From: Maea johnstoni
Lineage: Eukaryota; Annelida; Polychaeta; Spionida; Magelonidae
Length of the DNA stretch: 64,000 nucleotides
NCBI GenBank assembly: GCA_963942565.1
Contig: OZ012684.1
Location: forward strand, 72,064,895 to 72,128,894
Reading direction: 5' to 3'
A program made the translations under genes and the position numbers. The notes beneath the pieces are model-generated. The model did not search any database and was not told where the DNA came from. It saw only the letters and a program-made list of their open reading frames with translations. Below are positions 34,721 through 48,572 of this stretch, one piece after another; position 1 is the first letter of the stretch; every line of letters begins with the position of its first letter.

Positions 34721-35331
34721 ATGAAAGCAATATCAGCATGTCAAAGGGAAGAGAATATGCTAAGATTATAAAACTTACAAGTGATAACATTGCCAGACTT
34801 CACTGCTGTCTCATGCAGAAGACCTGTTTTTGTCATCATTTTAATGAATTATCTTATAGTCCTGCCAACCTTCTATACAGAATGGGTTAGTTTGACAGTG
34901 CTGCTTGGTGTTGCCTCTAGCCTGCTGAGTTATTACAGCATGCTTGAGGAAGTGGTTTTATTCCATTTCCTCCCAACGCAACATAATCAGGGCCGGCAAA
35001 TCTAGAGGGCTGAAAATCATGCAAGCCTCTACTGTGTTAGATCCCCGAATCGCCTCCAGCATACATGCTGTTGATACAGGGAGCAATCCACGCTAATGCA
35101 CCAAGTGGGTATGGAATGACTAGAGGGGTCAAGGACTGCAGCAGATTAGCAGAAATTCCTCAGGGAGGAGAAGTAAAAAGTTATGATGATACTAGGAATT
35201 AAAGAAATCAATACTACTACTGGCAATTTTAATAACGTTGGTGCTTGTATTGACGATAATAATGAAAATGATTACCTTTTGATTCGAGAAATAATGATAA
35301 AAATAATGATGGTAATAATACACTAGTAACA

Positions 35332-35349
35332 ATGATGATGATGATGATT

Positions 35350-35402
<53 letters not shown>

Positions 35403-35416
35403 AAATGAAATAATAA

Positions 35417-35515
<99 letters not shown>
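35332..35515. repeat. Compound (GAT)n-(AAT)n microsatellite
   Basis: About 23 GAT units followed by more than 30 AAT units with scattered AAA interruptions. Confidence 0.95.
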
Positions 35516-36021
35516 TGATAATGATAAGAATAATTATGATACGAATAATAGCAGCAAATATAAATGTTTATGATAATATTATAGTAATTTTATGAATATT
35601 CTAATGAAAAAGATACATTTCATGATAATACTAAACAGTAGTCAGATCACTTGCTTCTAAAGAGTATTAACATCAATATAAAGATAGGGAAATGGCAATC
35701 AATATTATCCTGCAGGTTATTGCAGGCATTAAATATCTCCATACCAGTAGGTTATTACCAGCCAGCCCAGGCCTTAATATGTACCCTGAGCATCAGAACT
35801 GGCAAAGAGAGCAGCGGTATTAGATGACAGATTCACACCACGCTTGATTACATCTGTCTGTGTTATTGGATGTGGAGAGGTTGAAGCTGTGGGGTTCAGT
35901 CAAGGGGAACTGACCACTGCACTACCAGGGATTATTGCCCTGCTGGCTGTGTGTTTATAGTGGGTGTGGGTGCTTTCAGTGGAGTCATCACATTTCGATG
36001 ATCGATAGGTACATTGTAGGT

Positions 36022-36535
36022 CATGATAATCTATCTATACTTAATAGTGCTGAAGGCATGAATGGGTTAAAATATAGTTCATTGGAGAAGGTTCAGAAAT
36101 TGGAGGTTTGTTAACACCCACAACCAGAAAAATTCAAGGGGCCGCTTCACACTCAGTGTGTGCAGCTTCACAAGTCAATGATGGATGGGTACATTATATC
36201 CCTACCTCTGCCTAGAGTTATCCTGGCCATGATAATCTATCTATACTTAGTGCTGAAGGCATGAATGGGTTAAAATATAGTTAATTGGAGAAGGTTCAGA
36301 AGTTGGAGGTTTGTTTACACCCACAACCAGAAAAATTCAAGGGGCCGGTTCACACTCAGTGTGTGCAGCTTCACACGTCGATGATATATGGGTACATTAT
36401 ATCCCTACCTCTGCCTAGAGTTATCCTGGCCATGATAATCTATCTATACTTAGTGCTGAAGGCATGAATGGGTTAAAATAGAGTTCATTGGAGGAGGTTC
36501 AGGAGTTGGAGGTTTGTTGACACCCAAAACCAGAA
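36022..36535 (+). repeat. ~205-bp tandem repeat, two and a half copies
   Basis: CATGATAATCTATCTATACT starts units at about 36022, 36228 and 36431. The first two are nearly identical, including GGCATGAATGGGTTAAAATA and CACACTCAGTGTGTGCAGC, so this array is younger than most others here. The third unit breaks off near 36535. Confidence 0.9.
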
Positions 36536-36892
36536 AAAATGGTTCTTTGACACATACAAGATGTGGTATCAGAAATATGTTTAAAGGGGGGCGGTTCACC
36601 CTCAGTCTGTCCAGCTTCGTTACAGGTTTATACAGGCTAAATAGATGGTTTTATTGCATGCACACCCTTCTTGCACTCTCCCTGTGAAAGCTGATAGGCT
36701 TGAAACTGTGCTGAGGACAGACGATGGCATCACTTAAACATGATAAAAGTGCCATTATAACGCCATGGGTGCATGCAGGGGCCATTCTATAGCAATGTGA
36801 CCTCTGTTAATTACTTGGTCCTCATGCCTGCTATCTCAACATGTACACAAGCAGCATTAAACGCACTGACACATGCCTTGGTAGTTATAAGC

Positions 36893-37440
36893 ATACCAAT
36901 TGTGTTGGCATAGTGTTATGTAAATAATTAGCTTTCAGTGTACAAAGATCTGTGGAATGAAAATACTTCAGTATGATGACTTTACCTAGTCACAGGAGAA
37001 ACGTAACAACCCAAGGTTTTCCCACTACCAGTATTCAATGATATCTAATGCTAAGCTATACATTTTCACATATTTACAGGGCCGTATTTGAATGCACATT
37101 TTTTGCTGTGCTTCATATTTAAAAAAAAAAAAAAAAAAAACTTCCTGGGATGCTGTTTAATTGCATTTGATTTAGATTTAATTTTAACTCAGCCTGTTTT
37201 GTTGAGTCTTTTTGGTATGTTTGACTTAAGAATGCCTCTGGCCATGGTGGGAGAGATTGGTGTCATCTTTGGTATGCATGTATTTTATGTCCATCATTTT
37301 TGATGAGATTTACTTATAAGTTATAAGCATGACAAATGTGTTGGCATACTGTTTTGTAAATAGTTACCTCAGTCTACAATAGGCTGTGGAATGAAAATAC
37401 CTCAATATGATGACTTTACCTAGTCACAGGAAAAACATGT
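36893..37440 (+). repeat. Pair of ~115-bp direct repeats 0.43 kb apart
   Basis: 36893-37015 and about 37325-37440 share TGTGTTGGCATA-TGTT-TGTAAATA, TGTGGAATGAAAATAC-TCA and TATGATGACTTTACCTAGTC. The spacer contains an 18-nt A run. Confidence 0.85.
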
Positions 37441-39539
37441 TTAATGTTTAGGCTATATATCTATGCTTGGGAAGTCTGGTTACTGAATGTTTTTCTTCAA
37501 ATCAGCTGGCCGAGTGTTTCATATTTTTTACGGACTCCTTGTAGACTGCATTTATCATTATGTTTTGGACTTGAGTAGGGAAATGGCTGTAATAGATGAG
37601 GTACTACCTTCAGCTAGCGATCATCCATCATATTCTAAGCTTTTCAAGTGTTTGCAGGGATTATTTGGATCATATTTCTCTGGGTGGTGGTTGGAGGACT
37701 AGGTATTGTTCTTGCTTTGTTCAAAGAGGCTGTATAATGGGCTTATGAATACAAATCCATACGGTTATTATCTATATTTCAATCATAAGCTCTGACCTTT
37801 TTTATGTGTGAATAATACGGTATCTGACACTGAGTAAGCTTGTGCATGTATAGGTTGGTGGCAAGAGTCGTTAATTCTCTGATGGCTTTTTATCTGAGAG
37901 GCACCCTATGTAAGAGGTAGAGCTGCAATATCGATCATTCATCACATTCTTTTCTGCCTTTTATTAAACAAGGTCTGTGTGGAGTTATTCTTGAAAAGAA
38001 TCTCCATGATTTGTGATACTTTTGACAGCTTAGTTCCAGATGAGTTTATCATAATTGGGATCTTTTTACTTGCTTTGTGTTATTCAACAGGCAGGGTGTT
38101 ATTCAACAAGGATGGTATTCCATAAAATAAAATGTGACATGTTTTAGGGGCACAAATGTTTGCAGTTAAATAACCTAGGCTACAAACACTGCTTAGAGAT
38201 TTATCAGATTAAGATCTGATTAAAAAAAAATTAATAGGCATGTTATGTTGGTATAATGGATTATTTTCAGTTGAACAATTATTTGAAATTTCCTCCACTT
38301 ATTCTGACTTTTGATCTCATTGTTGTACTTGTAAACCTTATTTGCACTTGCCCTGTTCTTATTCTGTTGTCAGCACTCCCCCTTCCCCACCTAAATAGTC
38401 TCTTCCAAATGGGCATGTATCTTCTAAATCTTCTCCACCCCCTAAACCTCCTCTTAATACCATAAATATTCCTCTTCCCTCCTACCTACTATATTGGTAA
38501 ATAAGCATAATTCCTAAGGAGACGGCCTATCAAGATTATGAGGTATGTTAGCCATGCATTTATTCTAGCATTTTAAAACCTAATTTGTTAATTGATGAAT
38601 TCCTCTTTCATTGTGTATCTAATTATGCATTATTATCTCAGTCTGACTGCCCATAAACGTGTGGTTTTAAAGGTCAATTTCATTATTGTAGCTGTGCAAA
38701 AAATTTGAAGAGTATGAACGGCAGGTGAGAAAAATTAAGGTATCAGTATTTTATTATTATTATTACTCCGTCTATCACTACCACTTTGTACTTCAATAGG
38801 GAAAAAGACGTTTGGTAGACTTTGGTGCCAACCTTCCCTTAATTAGTTGGATATGTTTCCCCATTAGCAAGTTTTAAAGGGATGGGCCACTTAGTGATAT
38901 AAATCTGTTAGACTTGGTGAAATAATTCCCGTGCAATGACTCTATCGTTCTTGACAAGTTTTTCAATGCAATCCCATGACATTTTATTTTGCCATTTGCT
39001 TTACCCATTTTCATTGGTTTTGATATCATTTTTGTTTTACAGTGAAAGTACCCCAATACACTATTTTGAAGTTTCATTTTGATGCAGAACTTTTGCAGAC
39101 CTCATGTTCATGCTTATTGTCATACAGCTTGTCTCACATATTCTCAGGATAATCCTATTTGATCACAGGCCATCATATCTTGAATTGCTTAGTAGTAATT
39201 TCTGTATTTTTTGGTGGCTGTAGTGATTTTGCTTGGGCATCAGAGATTTTGCAATTGTTTCCCCACACACTGGATTATATCATACTCACAGAACCCTACC
39301 CAACTAATTCTAAACATCATTATATTTTCATACACTGACACAGTATTTCGCAAATACTTGAAAAAAAAAAAAAAATGAGTAAAGAAAAGCGCATTCACAC
39401 AGCCATTTCTTTAAAAAAATTCTTGGCTTAGGCCTAAACAAAAAAGTTTGTTTTATTTGCCCTTCCAACTCCGAATCAACATAAAACATGCACAAAGCAC
39501 ACATTTTTGAAAAAAGAAATAATAAAAATTAAAAAAAAT
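37441..39539. other. Non-coding intron
   Basis: No supported feature; only short A runs and chance open frames. Confidence 0.55.
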
Positions 39540-39600
39540 TACCTACCTACCTACCCAATTACAGGAAACAAACAATTTTTTTCTAGGCCTTATAAAGAAC
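39540..39600 (+). repeat. Dispersed repeat fragment, copy 2
   Basis: CCTACCTACCTACCC-ATTACAGGAAA, then AACAATTTTTTTCTAGGCC and TTATA, parallels the fragment at 3950-4030. Confidence 0.5.
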
Positions 39601-39694
39601 TTGTTCATGCTTCAAATCATTTGGGCAATCAGAGCACAAAGGGAATATTCTGTAGCTTGTTTATCAAGAATTTTGTATTTGCTAGCTGTCCCCA

Positions 39695-40640
39695 TCATTT
39701 CTCATGTTTAGCCCCAAAGCTTCTGGTGGCAGATCCTGCCATGCAGCATGAAGAGCTACAAACATGTACGGTTCCCCCTCCTTGCTTTAGCCAAAGTGTT
39801 TTTCCATTTGACAGCTTTTTCCTAATTTGCTTATTGTGCAGAATCTGCTGAATCTCTTGACCCCCTCCCCAAGCTTCATGCTTTTTGACGCAATGTAGTA
39901 TTTCTGTGGCACTTTTCAGCTGATATTTCGTCTGTGATTTTTGCAAATTGGTGACCATGCCATCAATGTATCCCAGTGCTAATAGTCCTTTATCGATCCC
40001 ATCCCTATTTATTTGCATTCTACTATTTCTGCTGTATGTTCGCTCTCTCTTAGTCCACATGCTATTGAGAAGACCAACCTTTTGTAGCACTAACACTAGA
40101 GAGTATTCTTCTTATCCATAAGCCTCAAGGGAAGGAACTCAGCAAAAACACGAAAAAACAAGAATGGCAATTACATGAACCAGTGGGTCCTTCTGAGAAT
40201 GCTTTGTGGTGACTCCCCTGGTCCAGTTTGCCACAGTATGAAAGCAAGGGAGCAGTCTGCTTTGAAGACCTCCAGGGGAACGTACCCAGCCAGTCATCCC
40301 AGCTCTCGCAAACGAGAATCGCAAATGTATGAGTCTTCCCCCTTTTGAATAGGTTTTTTTCTTGGTGCGGAGTCGTCCTCAGTATTCTTGCTAATGTCTT
40401 TCCCTGCAGGCATTCGGCAGTATTTGCCGTAGCTAGGATTCAGGCAAACACATGCCTTGTGAGTCACTGGGAGAACGCTGTTGTACTTTATGGCAACACG
40501 TCTTAGGGTATCCCCTTCCAACGACCTCTGTTTGCTTTGGAGGAAGTAGAGAGGAAGCCAGCACACTGGTGACATAGTTATACACCAGATCAATGCTTCT
40601 CAGAGAACACATGTGACCTGGAAAACTTGAGGACATTGGG
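39695..40640 (-). pseudogene. Possible degenerate coding relic, identity unknown
   Basis: Over about 950 bp the minus strand carries an unusual density of open frames with mixed, protein-like composition and balanced GC, unlike the flanking intron. The best piece is about 133 codons at 39695-40096. I do not recognise the product. A short stretch near 40510-40545 (GDTLRRVAIKYN) is faintly reminiscent of a LysM start, which is far from proof. It could be a decayed retrocopy of a host gene, part of a mobile element, or chance. Confidence 0.3.
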
Positions 40641-43600
40641 GTACTCTAAAACATGTGTTCATACTCCTAAGATGCTTTAAAGATGTTTATTCTTGGAGTA
40701 TGATTTAAAGGACACAATGAAAACAAACAAAAATATGTTCAAGGTAATCTATCATATGATTTGTTTTCTCATCAGGTCCATATTTGTATTGCATGGCCTC
40801 AGTTCAACTATGATTTCAATTTCAAGCCCTTTCATGAAAACAGGGCTTGAAATAAGTTGCCTTAATGGAAGCCAAATCATGAGAAACATACTCCTTCCGC
40901 AAAAAAAAGAAAGAAAAGAAAAGAAATACACAAAACATTTGAATATCTGAATGAAGTCATTTTATTTTTCATACCATAGATGGATGAACTCAAATCCCTG
41001 GCTTGCAGCACTTGGAATATTGCATTGTGTTCCTGGGCTCAAACCACTGGCAGGGTATCCTGTGGCATGTTTAGACTCATGTCTCTCCGCTGGCTTGGAG
41101 TCTTGTTAGTGGCCAGCACAGATTTGTCTTATCATTTGGAGGACCTTTGGCCTATGCTGTGACCAGCGCCCTGCTGCTGTTATGGCTGGAGGGGTCTGCT
41201 GCATCAGGCGGCCATGCTGCTCTGCTAACAGTGCTGCCGGAACATTCCTGACAGCCCAGCCAGCAAAATGGCAGGCAAGCAGGCCGGACCACTCCAGACA
41301 CGAGTTGAACTGTCCCTTACCAAATGCTGCTGAGACTTCCTAAGAATCCTAGGATTTCCTTGGCATGGGATTTCACCAATTGTTTCTGCTATGAGGGGAC
41401 TAAATTCATATACATTGGCTCACAGAATGTGACCAGGCTGCCAGTGACTAGTAGGTATACTGGCTGGTTTGCCCCATGTATTCCAGTTTCCTTCCCAACT
41501 GGCTAGTCAGAATTCAGCCTTGGTATGACGGTAAAAGTTTCGTCAAATAAAATGGCAAGTCTAAACTCATATCATATCTCTTGGAAGTCCTTGCGTTATT
41601 CCTGTGAACTTCCACCTTGAAATACTCAGCATCATTGTCCATACTAGATCAGGTCAACTACATCAGCACATGTGTGTGCTCTGAGTTTGTGTTGCTCATG
41701 TCTCTAAGAGTCTTGTAAATCTTGACCCCATTCTGTGTGAACTGCAAATCCTTAATAGAACCCTCATGCATCAAAGGGATGTAATTGCCATCGCCTGTCA
41801 TAAACTACAGAGAATTCAAAGTATTCAAAGAATATTATTTTATTTTTATTGTTGACTTTTTCTATTGGAAAACAACCTCATCGTTCTACCATTCAGCAGA
41901 AGCACTGCCTCATGCTCAAATCATCTCATCAATGCCAGGTCTTATTTTTGGAAATTACCCGTGACCCTTATAGGATGGTCAATTTAGTTTCACATATATC
42001 CATAGGTTGACCTTTCTGTATTGCTGGTATGGTAGCATAATAGTTTCATGGAGTAATTAACAGATTGAAAGTTTACAGTTGCAGTAGAATGGGATATTTT
42101 TGTTGTTCTTAACATCTACCTTTTACTTTTGCACTTGAAATGCATTTATACACAAGTAATCTCTGCTTATTGTATGTTATTTTGGAAACACTTAGCTTAA
42201 TATCCTTTGTATTTGACTTAAGCACAATGTTTTAGTACCAGCGAGCTTGGTTTAATTCAGCTTCTCCCTACCCCCTCTATAAAGTATTCAGCCATTAGAA
42301 ACGTTTTGCTAGTGAGTTATCTATTTTCAGTATCCTATTCCGTGTTGATAGTTAGAGTTGTACTTTCACCCACTCTCCATAAGCCTAACAAGGCTTCACA
42401 CCTTTATTTCTCATGTTCTACAGCAATCTGTTCTCCCGTTTCCTTTCTCCTCCCCAGCCACCATGGCTGGCACCTGATTCTGGCGTCATGCACAAACATC
42501 ATCACACTCTCATTTAGAACCACATTAGCATCACTCTTAAGCACATAGAGTCTCACCATGCACAGTGGGACTTATCGTTACAATATTGCTGCATACACCA
42601 TGAGTAGGGTCAAAGAGGGACTGGGTGCCTGGTGTCACTCCTGATACAAAAGCCACTTCTAGGAAATACTTATAACTGGGTAGTATCCATCCATCCTGCT
42701 TGGGTAAAGGGGCATTCCCAGTTGTGTGAGATTTTTCTTATTTTAATTTTGTTTTATTTGGATGAATAGAAATACTATGTGAAATCAGGTGTTCAGCCTT
42801 ATAGATTGTGCTTTTGAATTAGTAATTTCGAATTGTATTTCTATGGAATGCACCTGGAACTATATATAGTGTTCATGAACTGTCATTAGTTATGAATTCA
42901 TAACAACATATATCAACATATAATCAGACATGTTTAGGAAATATTGAGATATTGATGAGATGGAAGTGGACTGAATGTTCATCATGCAACTATTCTTTAA
43001 ATAAAATGTAATTAGAAAACTTCTATTACTAATTGGAAAAGTTGAAAAATCTTGTTGGAAAAACTGAAAAATCTGATATTCGAATTGAAATATTAAACAG
43101 TCAAAAAGGAGTGTATACTATCTATTTTTATTTGTTTTAGAATTATGTTGATTGGTTTTAGAGATAAATCCAGCAATGAATATATTCCCTAACTGACACA
43201 ATCCTTTGCACACGAGTGATGTGATTGTCATCAAGCCACACCATAAAGGCTAAATAAAACAATAAGGTATATTGTATCACAGCACCAGCCCTTTTAGATA
43301 AGACTTATTAAGGTGTGGGATATATATATATGTATTGTTGAAAAAGATTAATGGTATAATGTGTAAACTATTTCATTCATTTACTTATCACCTTCAGATA
43401 TACATTGTTCATCATTGATATGAAAAGATTGTAGATGATCTTACATAGGCTACACTATATTAAATTTTTTGTCAAGTCCATGCCAAAGTAAGTCAAGTGC
43501 AAGGGTGATTTGAAAATGGTTTCATTTTGGGATTTTTCACAGACTTGCACACATTCAGTTTTAGACTGGGTGGAAATGCAACACTGTTGCAGATAGGGCT

Positions 43601-45794
43601 TTAGTTGTAGTGAGACTTAACTCATCATGATCCTCATCCATCTAGTGTGGGATTTGTCATGGCTATTGAAAGCGCTGACACACCACTCCCAAGCCAGTGT
43701 GAGCATTCTTACCCCTCTAGGAATACCCAGTCATTCCTGTTGTGGGCTGATAAGGGTTTGGCTCCACCAATCATGGCAGAGATGACCACGGAGCAGGGCC
43801 GCCTTCGCTGATTACTGATCATTCCGTGTGCCACCACGGGTTGTGTATGTAAGACTCCTGTTGGCGGCACTGTGAGCGATGGCTTTAGGGTATTAGTGTA
43901 GGGGATTAGTGACATTACAGTCTGGCATGGCAATAACAGCTCTAAATGAGGCAATATAGAAGCTGATAGCATCTTATCATCCTGAGAGTGTGGCATATGG
44001 ATAAGAGAGCCCATGTTGGACTACTTGCCACTCCACGGAAATCACCAGAGAAATAGTTCCTCCGTGCTGTCACAGCTCGCTCCTTCTATCACTCAAGCCT
44101 CAATAAGTCAAGCTTTACACCACCATCAAAGACATTGAGGACCTGGGGTTAATCCTTAGGCATTGATGTATGATCTATGTAAGAGGTGTTTAAGTTCAAT
44201 GGAGCCTCAATAAGTTAAGCTTCTCAACATTATCTTAGGCAACGGTGTCTTAAGGTCAGACAAAAATTAATGAATTCAGCTCAATCCTTTAATTTGATAT
44301 ATACTTTATTTAGGAAATAATTACTGATTAATAAAGGGTTCAATGTTTCAAGAATGTGACTCATCAAGTGTGCCAAAAATGAGAGTGGATTGTCATTAGT
44401 AGCAGCGTTTGAGGCAGACTGATGATCAACCCAAAATATCAAAGTGAGCTTTAGGATAAGCCTTATCTTATGTTGGAACAAAAATGTTTAAAATAACATT
44501 GTTGTTTGAAAATATTTAGGTCTAACATCATGTGACTGCAATGTCTCATTCATCTTTACACATTGAATATGATAACATAATTTAATAGTTCATCATTCCT
44601 TCAACTAGTAGTTGGGCACTCTTTGTTTGGTATGTTGTACATGAACACTCCATTTTATGTGGGAAATATGTGATCCAGAGCCTATTGATAATAATGAACA
44701 CACACAAACACACATCATGTACTGTGCATGCAACGTACAAAAACACAACTGCAACTGTATGCTAAGTAAATAGAACAGTGACTGTGTCAACAGCATAGTG
44801 ACAATCACCCTCAATAAATAGAGTGTCACTGAAAATGTCTCTCAGTTTATTGCATATAGCAATAACAATGTTTGGTAGCAGGTGGCTTATAAATGATGTT
44901 AGTTTTCCAGACCTGGTTGGGAATATCATGAAATTTCCATGAGGTCATCGTGGCTGTTTTTTTTCGGGGCAGGCTTGGGAAAGATTGATGGGGGAAGGAG
45001 ATGGCCTGACATTAATGGCTCCTGACATGCAAGGATGCCATGCCATGTGTTGCATCGGTTTGTTTGTAGGTATTGATTGTCTGGAGGGGATCTGTGCCAA
45101 ATGGCAGGTACCAGCAAGTCACCTGGACCATTACATGGCAGCAGGCAGGCTAGCAGGCAGTTCCGCCGCCGCTTCCACTGCATAGTGAGATTGTCTAGTC
45201 AGGGGAAGTATTGATAAAAGGTGGCAAGGCCAAAAGAGAGAAAAAGTATCCTCTGTCTCCTTGCTGGTCAAGTCCTCCTAGTCCACCAGTGGTCAGCACC
45301 CTGTTTCTTCACATGAAGAGAGGGCATGTTGTTAGTGGGTCTAGGGTGCCCACAATCTAAAAATATGTCAACCTATATATAGAATAATAAAAAGCACCAA
45401 AACACAGGGTCATATCGAAGAGAGGTAGTATATTTCACCATAGGCAGGGTAAAACTAGAGGGTGTTTTCAAAAGAAAAAATTATTCCTCTTTATCTTGTG
45501 GCTTTTAAATGTTTTTCAAATTAAAAAAACAAACACTTCATTTCTTGATGAAATCCCATCATTCACATATGTGGTACATATCGTCCTTAAGCCAACCTGA
45601 TGATTGAGAATTGGAATTGTCTCTGAGGATTCATTACTTGACCCTCTTACATTATCTATAGTGTATATGTGATAGGAAGCAGGTGCAAAGTTTACACGAT
45701 GATGTATGCAAACCTACGTAAACCATTACGATTTATTGACTTCACCAAAACTTTTACCTTGTTTATCTAATCTTATTTTCTGTTGATCTTTCAG
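40641..45794. other. Non-coding intron up to the second MAP7 exon
   Basis: No exon recognised. There is a somewhat GC-richer stretch near 41.16-41.32 kb and another near 45.0-45.2 kb, with open frames on both strands at the latter, but no splice-supported reading. Confidence 0.55.
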
Positions 45795-46068
45795 GAAAGG
45801 CGTGATGCTCTCTTAAGGAGGAGCGCGGAGCGAGATGCAAAGATAGAACAAAGTCGACAAAAACGGGGACACAATGTCCTTGCATTCGGCAGCCGCACTC
45901 CTCGTTATGTGTGCGAGACTATTGAAACCAACCGGCGGTCAGTGTCCACCATGCATTTAGCTCCGACGGAGGCTCGGCGGAAGGACGATACGGAAACAGA
46001 GAAAAACCCACATAGACGTGCAGCATCAGCATGTAGTTTAACTAGGAAAAGTACCTCCGGCAAGCAAG
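45795..46068 (+). CDS. MAP7: MAP7/ensconsin-family exon with RRSVSTM motif
   Basis: This internal exon of 274 nt follows a pyrimidine-rich acceptor (GTTGATCTTTCAG|GAA) and ends at a consensus donor (CAAG|GTAAGT). It encodes 91 residues: ERRDALLRRSAERDAKIEQS, then a short FGSRTPRYV segment, then NRRSVSTMHLAPTEARR and a basic Ser/Thr-rich tail ending KSTSGKQ. ERRDALLRRS continues the coil of the exon at 4184, FGS-TPR resembles the FAFGSSTPR of insect ensconsin, and RRSVSTM-L is shared with vertebrate MAP7. The start is phase 0 and the end phase 1. The family role is microtubule binding and kinesin-1 recruitment; the C-terminal kinesin-binding coil must lie beyond this window. Confidence 0.92.
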
Positions 46069-46196
46069 GTAAGTCTATACGAAGGAAGTATCAATGGACA
46101 ACCTTCATGATCTTCTTCTTTGATGTGTTTCTTTTCATTATTATTATTATCGTTATCTCTCTTATTCAATCTCTCTTGGTAACTGTAGAACATGAG

Positions 46197-46438
46197 AAAA
46201 TATTATTCCAAAAGCGTTACTTGTTGCCTCGTCTGAGGCCAGCCCCAAAGGAGACTTCGAGTCGGAACAGAATGCTTGCAAGAACATAGAGAGGAATGAC
46301 GGAAAATGCATTAAAGATTCCCCCATTGTTATCACCGGGGGAAACATAACTGCTGCAGCTTCTCTGAATGCAACGGAGCATCATGTTAGCTGCATCTTGG
46401 TTATCTCTCTTAATTTCCTACACCTGCCCCACACATAA
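46197..46438 (+). CDS. Candidate next MAP7 exon, possibly a terminal exon of a short isoform
   Basis: If splicing uses the AG at 46195-46196 (preceded by a T/C-rich tract), the phase-1 end of the previous exon joins in frame to NIIPKALLVASSEASPKGDF and about 60 more polar residues before a TAA at 46436-46438. The composition (Glu, Lys, Asn, Ser, Thr) fits the disordered middle of a MAP7 protein and codon use looks coding-like to about 46385. Using the better TAG acceptor at 46186-46188 gives a different frame that stops after about 33 codons. No good donor is visible, so this may be an alternative end or a chance frame. Confidence 0.35.
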
Positions 46439-46769
46439 GGGTTTCAGCCACAAACAATGTCTACTATATAGCTTCAGGAGATTACTTACGGCCGGGAAGG
46501 TCAAACGCAACATTAACGCAGAAAAAGCGCCAGGCTCAGCTTGATGCAAGAAATTAGTTTTCCTCTCGGAGGAATGCTGGGGACTTGTAGAAGGGCATTG
46601 GTTCAGGATTAGGTGTGTAAGATAGATTGTGATTGCCTAAAGCACAGGAAGCCTCTCTCTTTTAACACTGTGCTAGACTATCATAGGCTTTCCTAAGTCG
46701 GTTATAGGTTAGATAGGTATGCAGGAAATGGTGCTGCTCACTTAGTGAAAAGATAACTTCAAGAACTTA

Positions 46770-47679
<910 letters not shown>

Positions 47680-48345
47680 CTGGCTAGATAAGTGTTTGGC
47701 CAACATATTTATTTTGCTGGAGACTTGAGGCTAGGAATCAGTGTTGACCCTCAGTTAGGCTAGGTAAATTTTTCACCAACATTGATTTTATCACAGACTC
47801 AAAGCTAAGTTAGGCTAGGTAAATCTTTCACCAACACAGTGATTTCATCACAGACTCAAAGCTAGATATCAGTGTTGACCCCGACTCAGGCTTTTGCTGG
47901 TTGAGTTCCTAGACTTGTACTATAGCCCTGTAGTTAGGCCAAGTAAGTGTTTGACCAAACACATTGATATTTATCACAGACTCAAAGACAGGAATCAGTG
48001 TTGACCCTGACTCAGGGTTTTCCTGGTTTGGCTTGTGTTATAGCCCTGTAGTTTGGCTAAGTAAGTATTTGACCAACACATTGATTTTATCACAGACTCA
48101 AAGACAGGAATCAGTGTTGACCCTGACTCAGGGTTTTCCTGGTTTGGCTTGTGTTATAACCCTGCAGTTTGGCTAAGTAAGTATTTGACCAACACATTGA
48201 TTTTATCATAGACTCAAAGTTAGATATCAGTGTTGACCCTGACTCGTGGATTTGCTGTTTGAGTTCCTAGACTTGTACTATAGCCATGTATGTAGTTTGG
48301 CTAGGTAAGTGTTTGACCAACACATTGATTTTGCTTGGCTAGGAA
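47680..48345 (+). repeat. Degenerate ~115-bp tandem array, about six units
   Basis: Repeated blocks in order: TAGTTTGGCTAAGTAAGT, TTGACCAACACATTGATTTT, ATCACAGACTCAAAG, GAATCAGTGTTGACCCTGAC and GTTTTCCTGGTTTGGCTTG. The central units (about 47985-48215) are nearly identical; outer units are decayed and two are shortened. The array ends about 230 bp before the LTR element. Confidence 0.88.
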
Positions 48346-48568
48346 GAGTCTTATCCCTGGCCGGGGTCTTTCATCATGGCCTGGGCTCAGTCGGAGAAAC
48401 TCATGATTGATGCGTGGAGGAGCACTCTAGAATATTGGAAAAGCACTCGAGGAGGCTGTGCCATTGGAAATCTGCACATGTCGCTGGCTGTGGAGCCATT
48501 CTTCTACATGGAAACAGCAGTCTGCCTGCCTGCCCACCTCTCCTGCTGCCTGCCTGCCTGCCTGCATG

Positions 48569-48572
48569 TATG
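48569..48572. repeat. Target-site duplication of the LTR element, left
   Basis: TATG directly before the 5' LTR; the same four bases follow the 3' LTR at 59139-59142. The insertion lies beside a TGCC microsatellite. Confidence 0.8.

Noticed and set aside
35332-35595. Poly-Met/poly-Ile protein
   Set aside because: GAT and AAT microsatellite translation.
46069-46196. Continuous 168-codon reading from 45783 to 46289 as one exon
   Set aside because: A consensus GTAAGT donor ends the MAP7 exon at 46068, and the following residues include a Phe/Ile-rich stretch typical of a translated pyrimidine tract.
47680-48345. CRISPR-like regular repeat array
   Set aside because: Units are about 115 bp, decayed, without short palindromic repeats and unique spacers, and the genome is animal.
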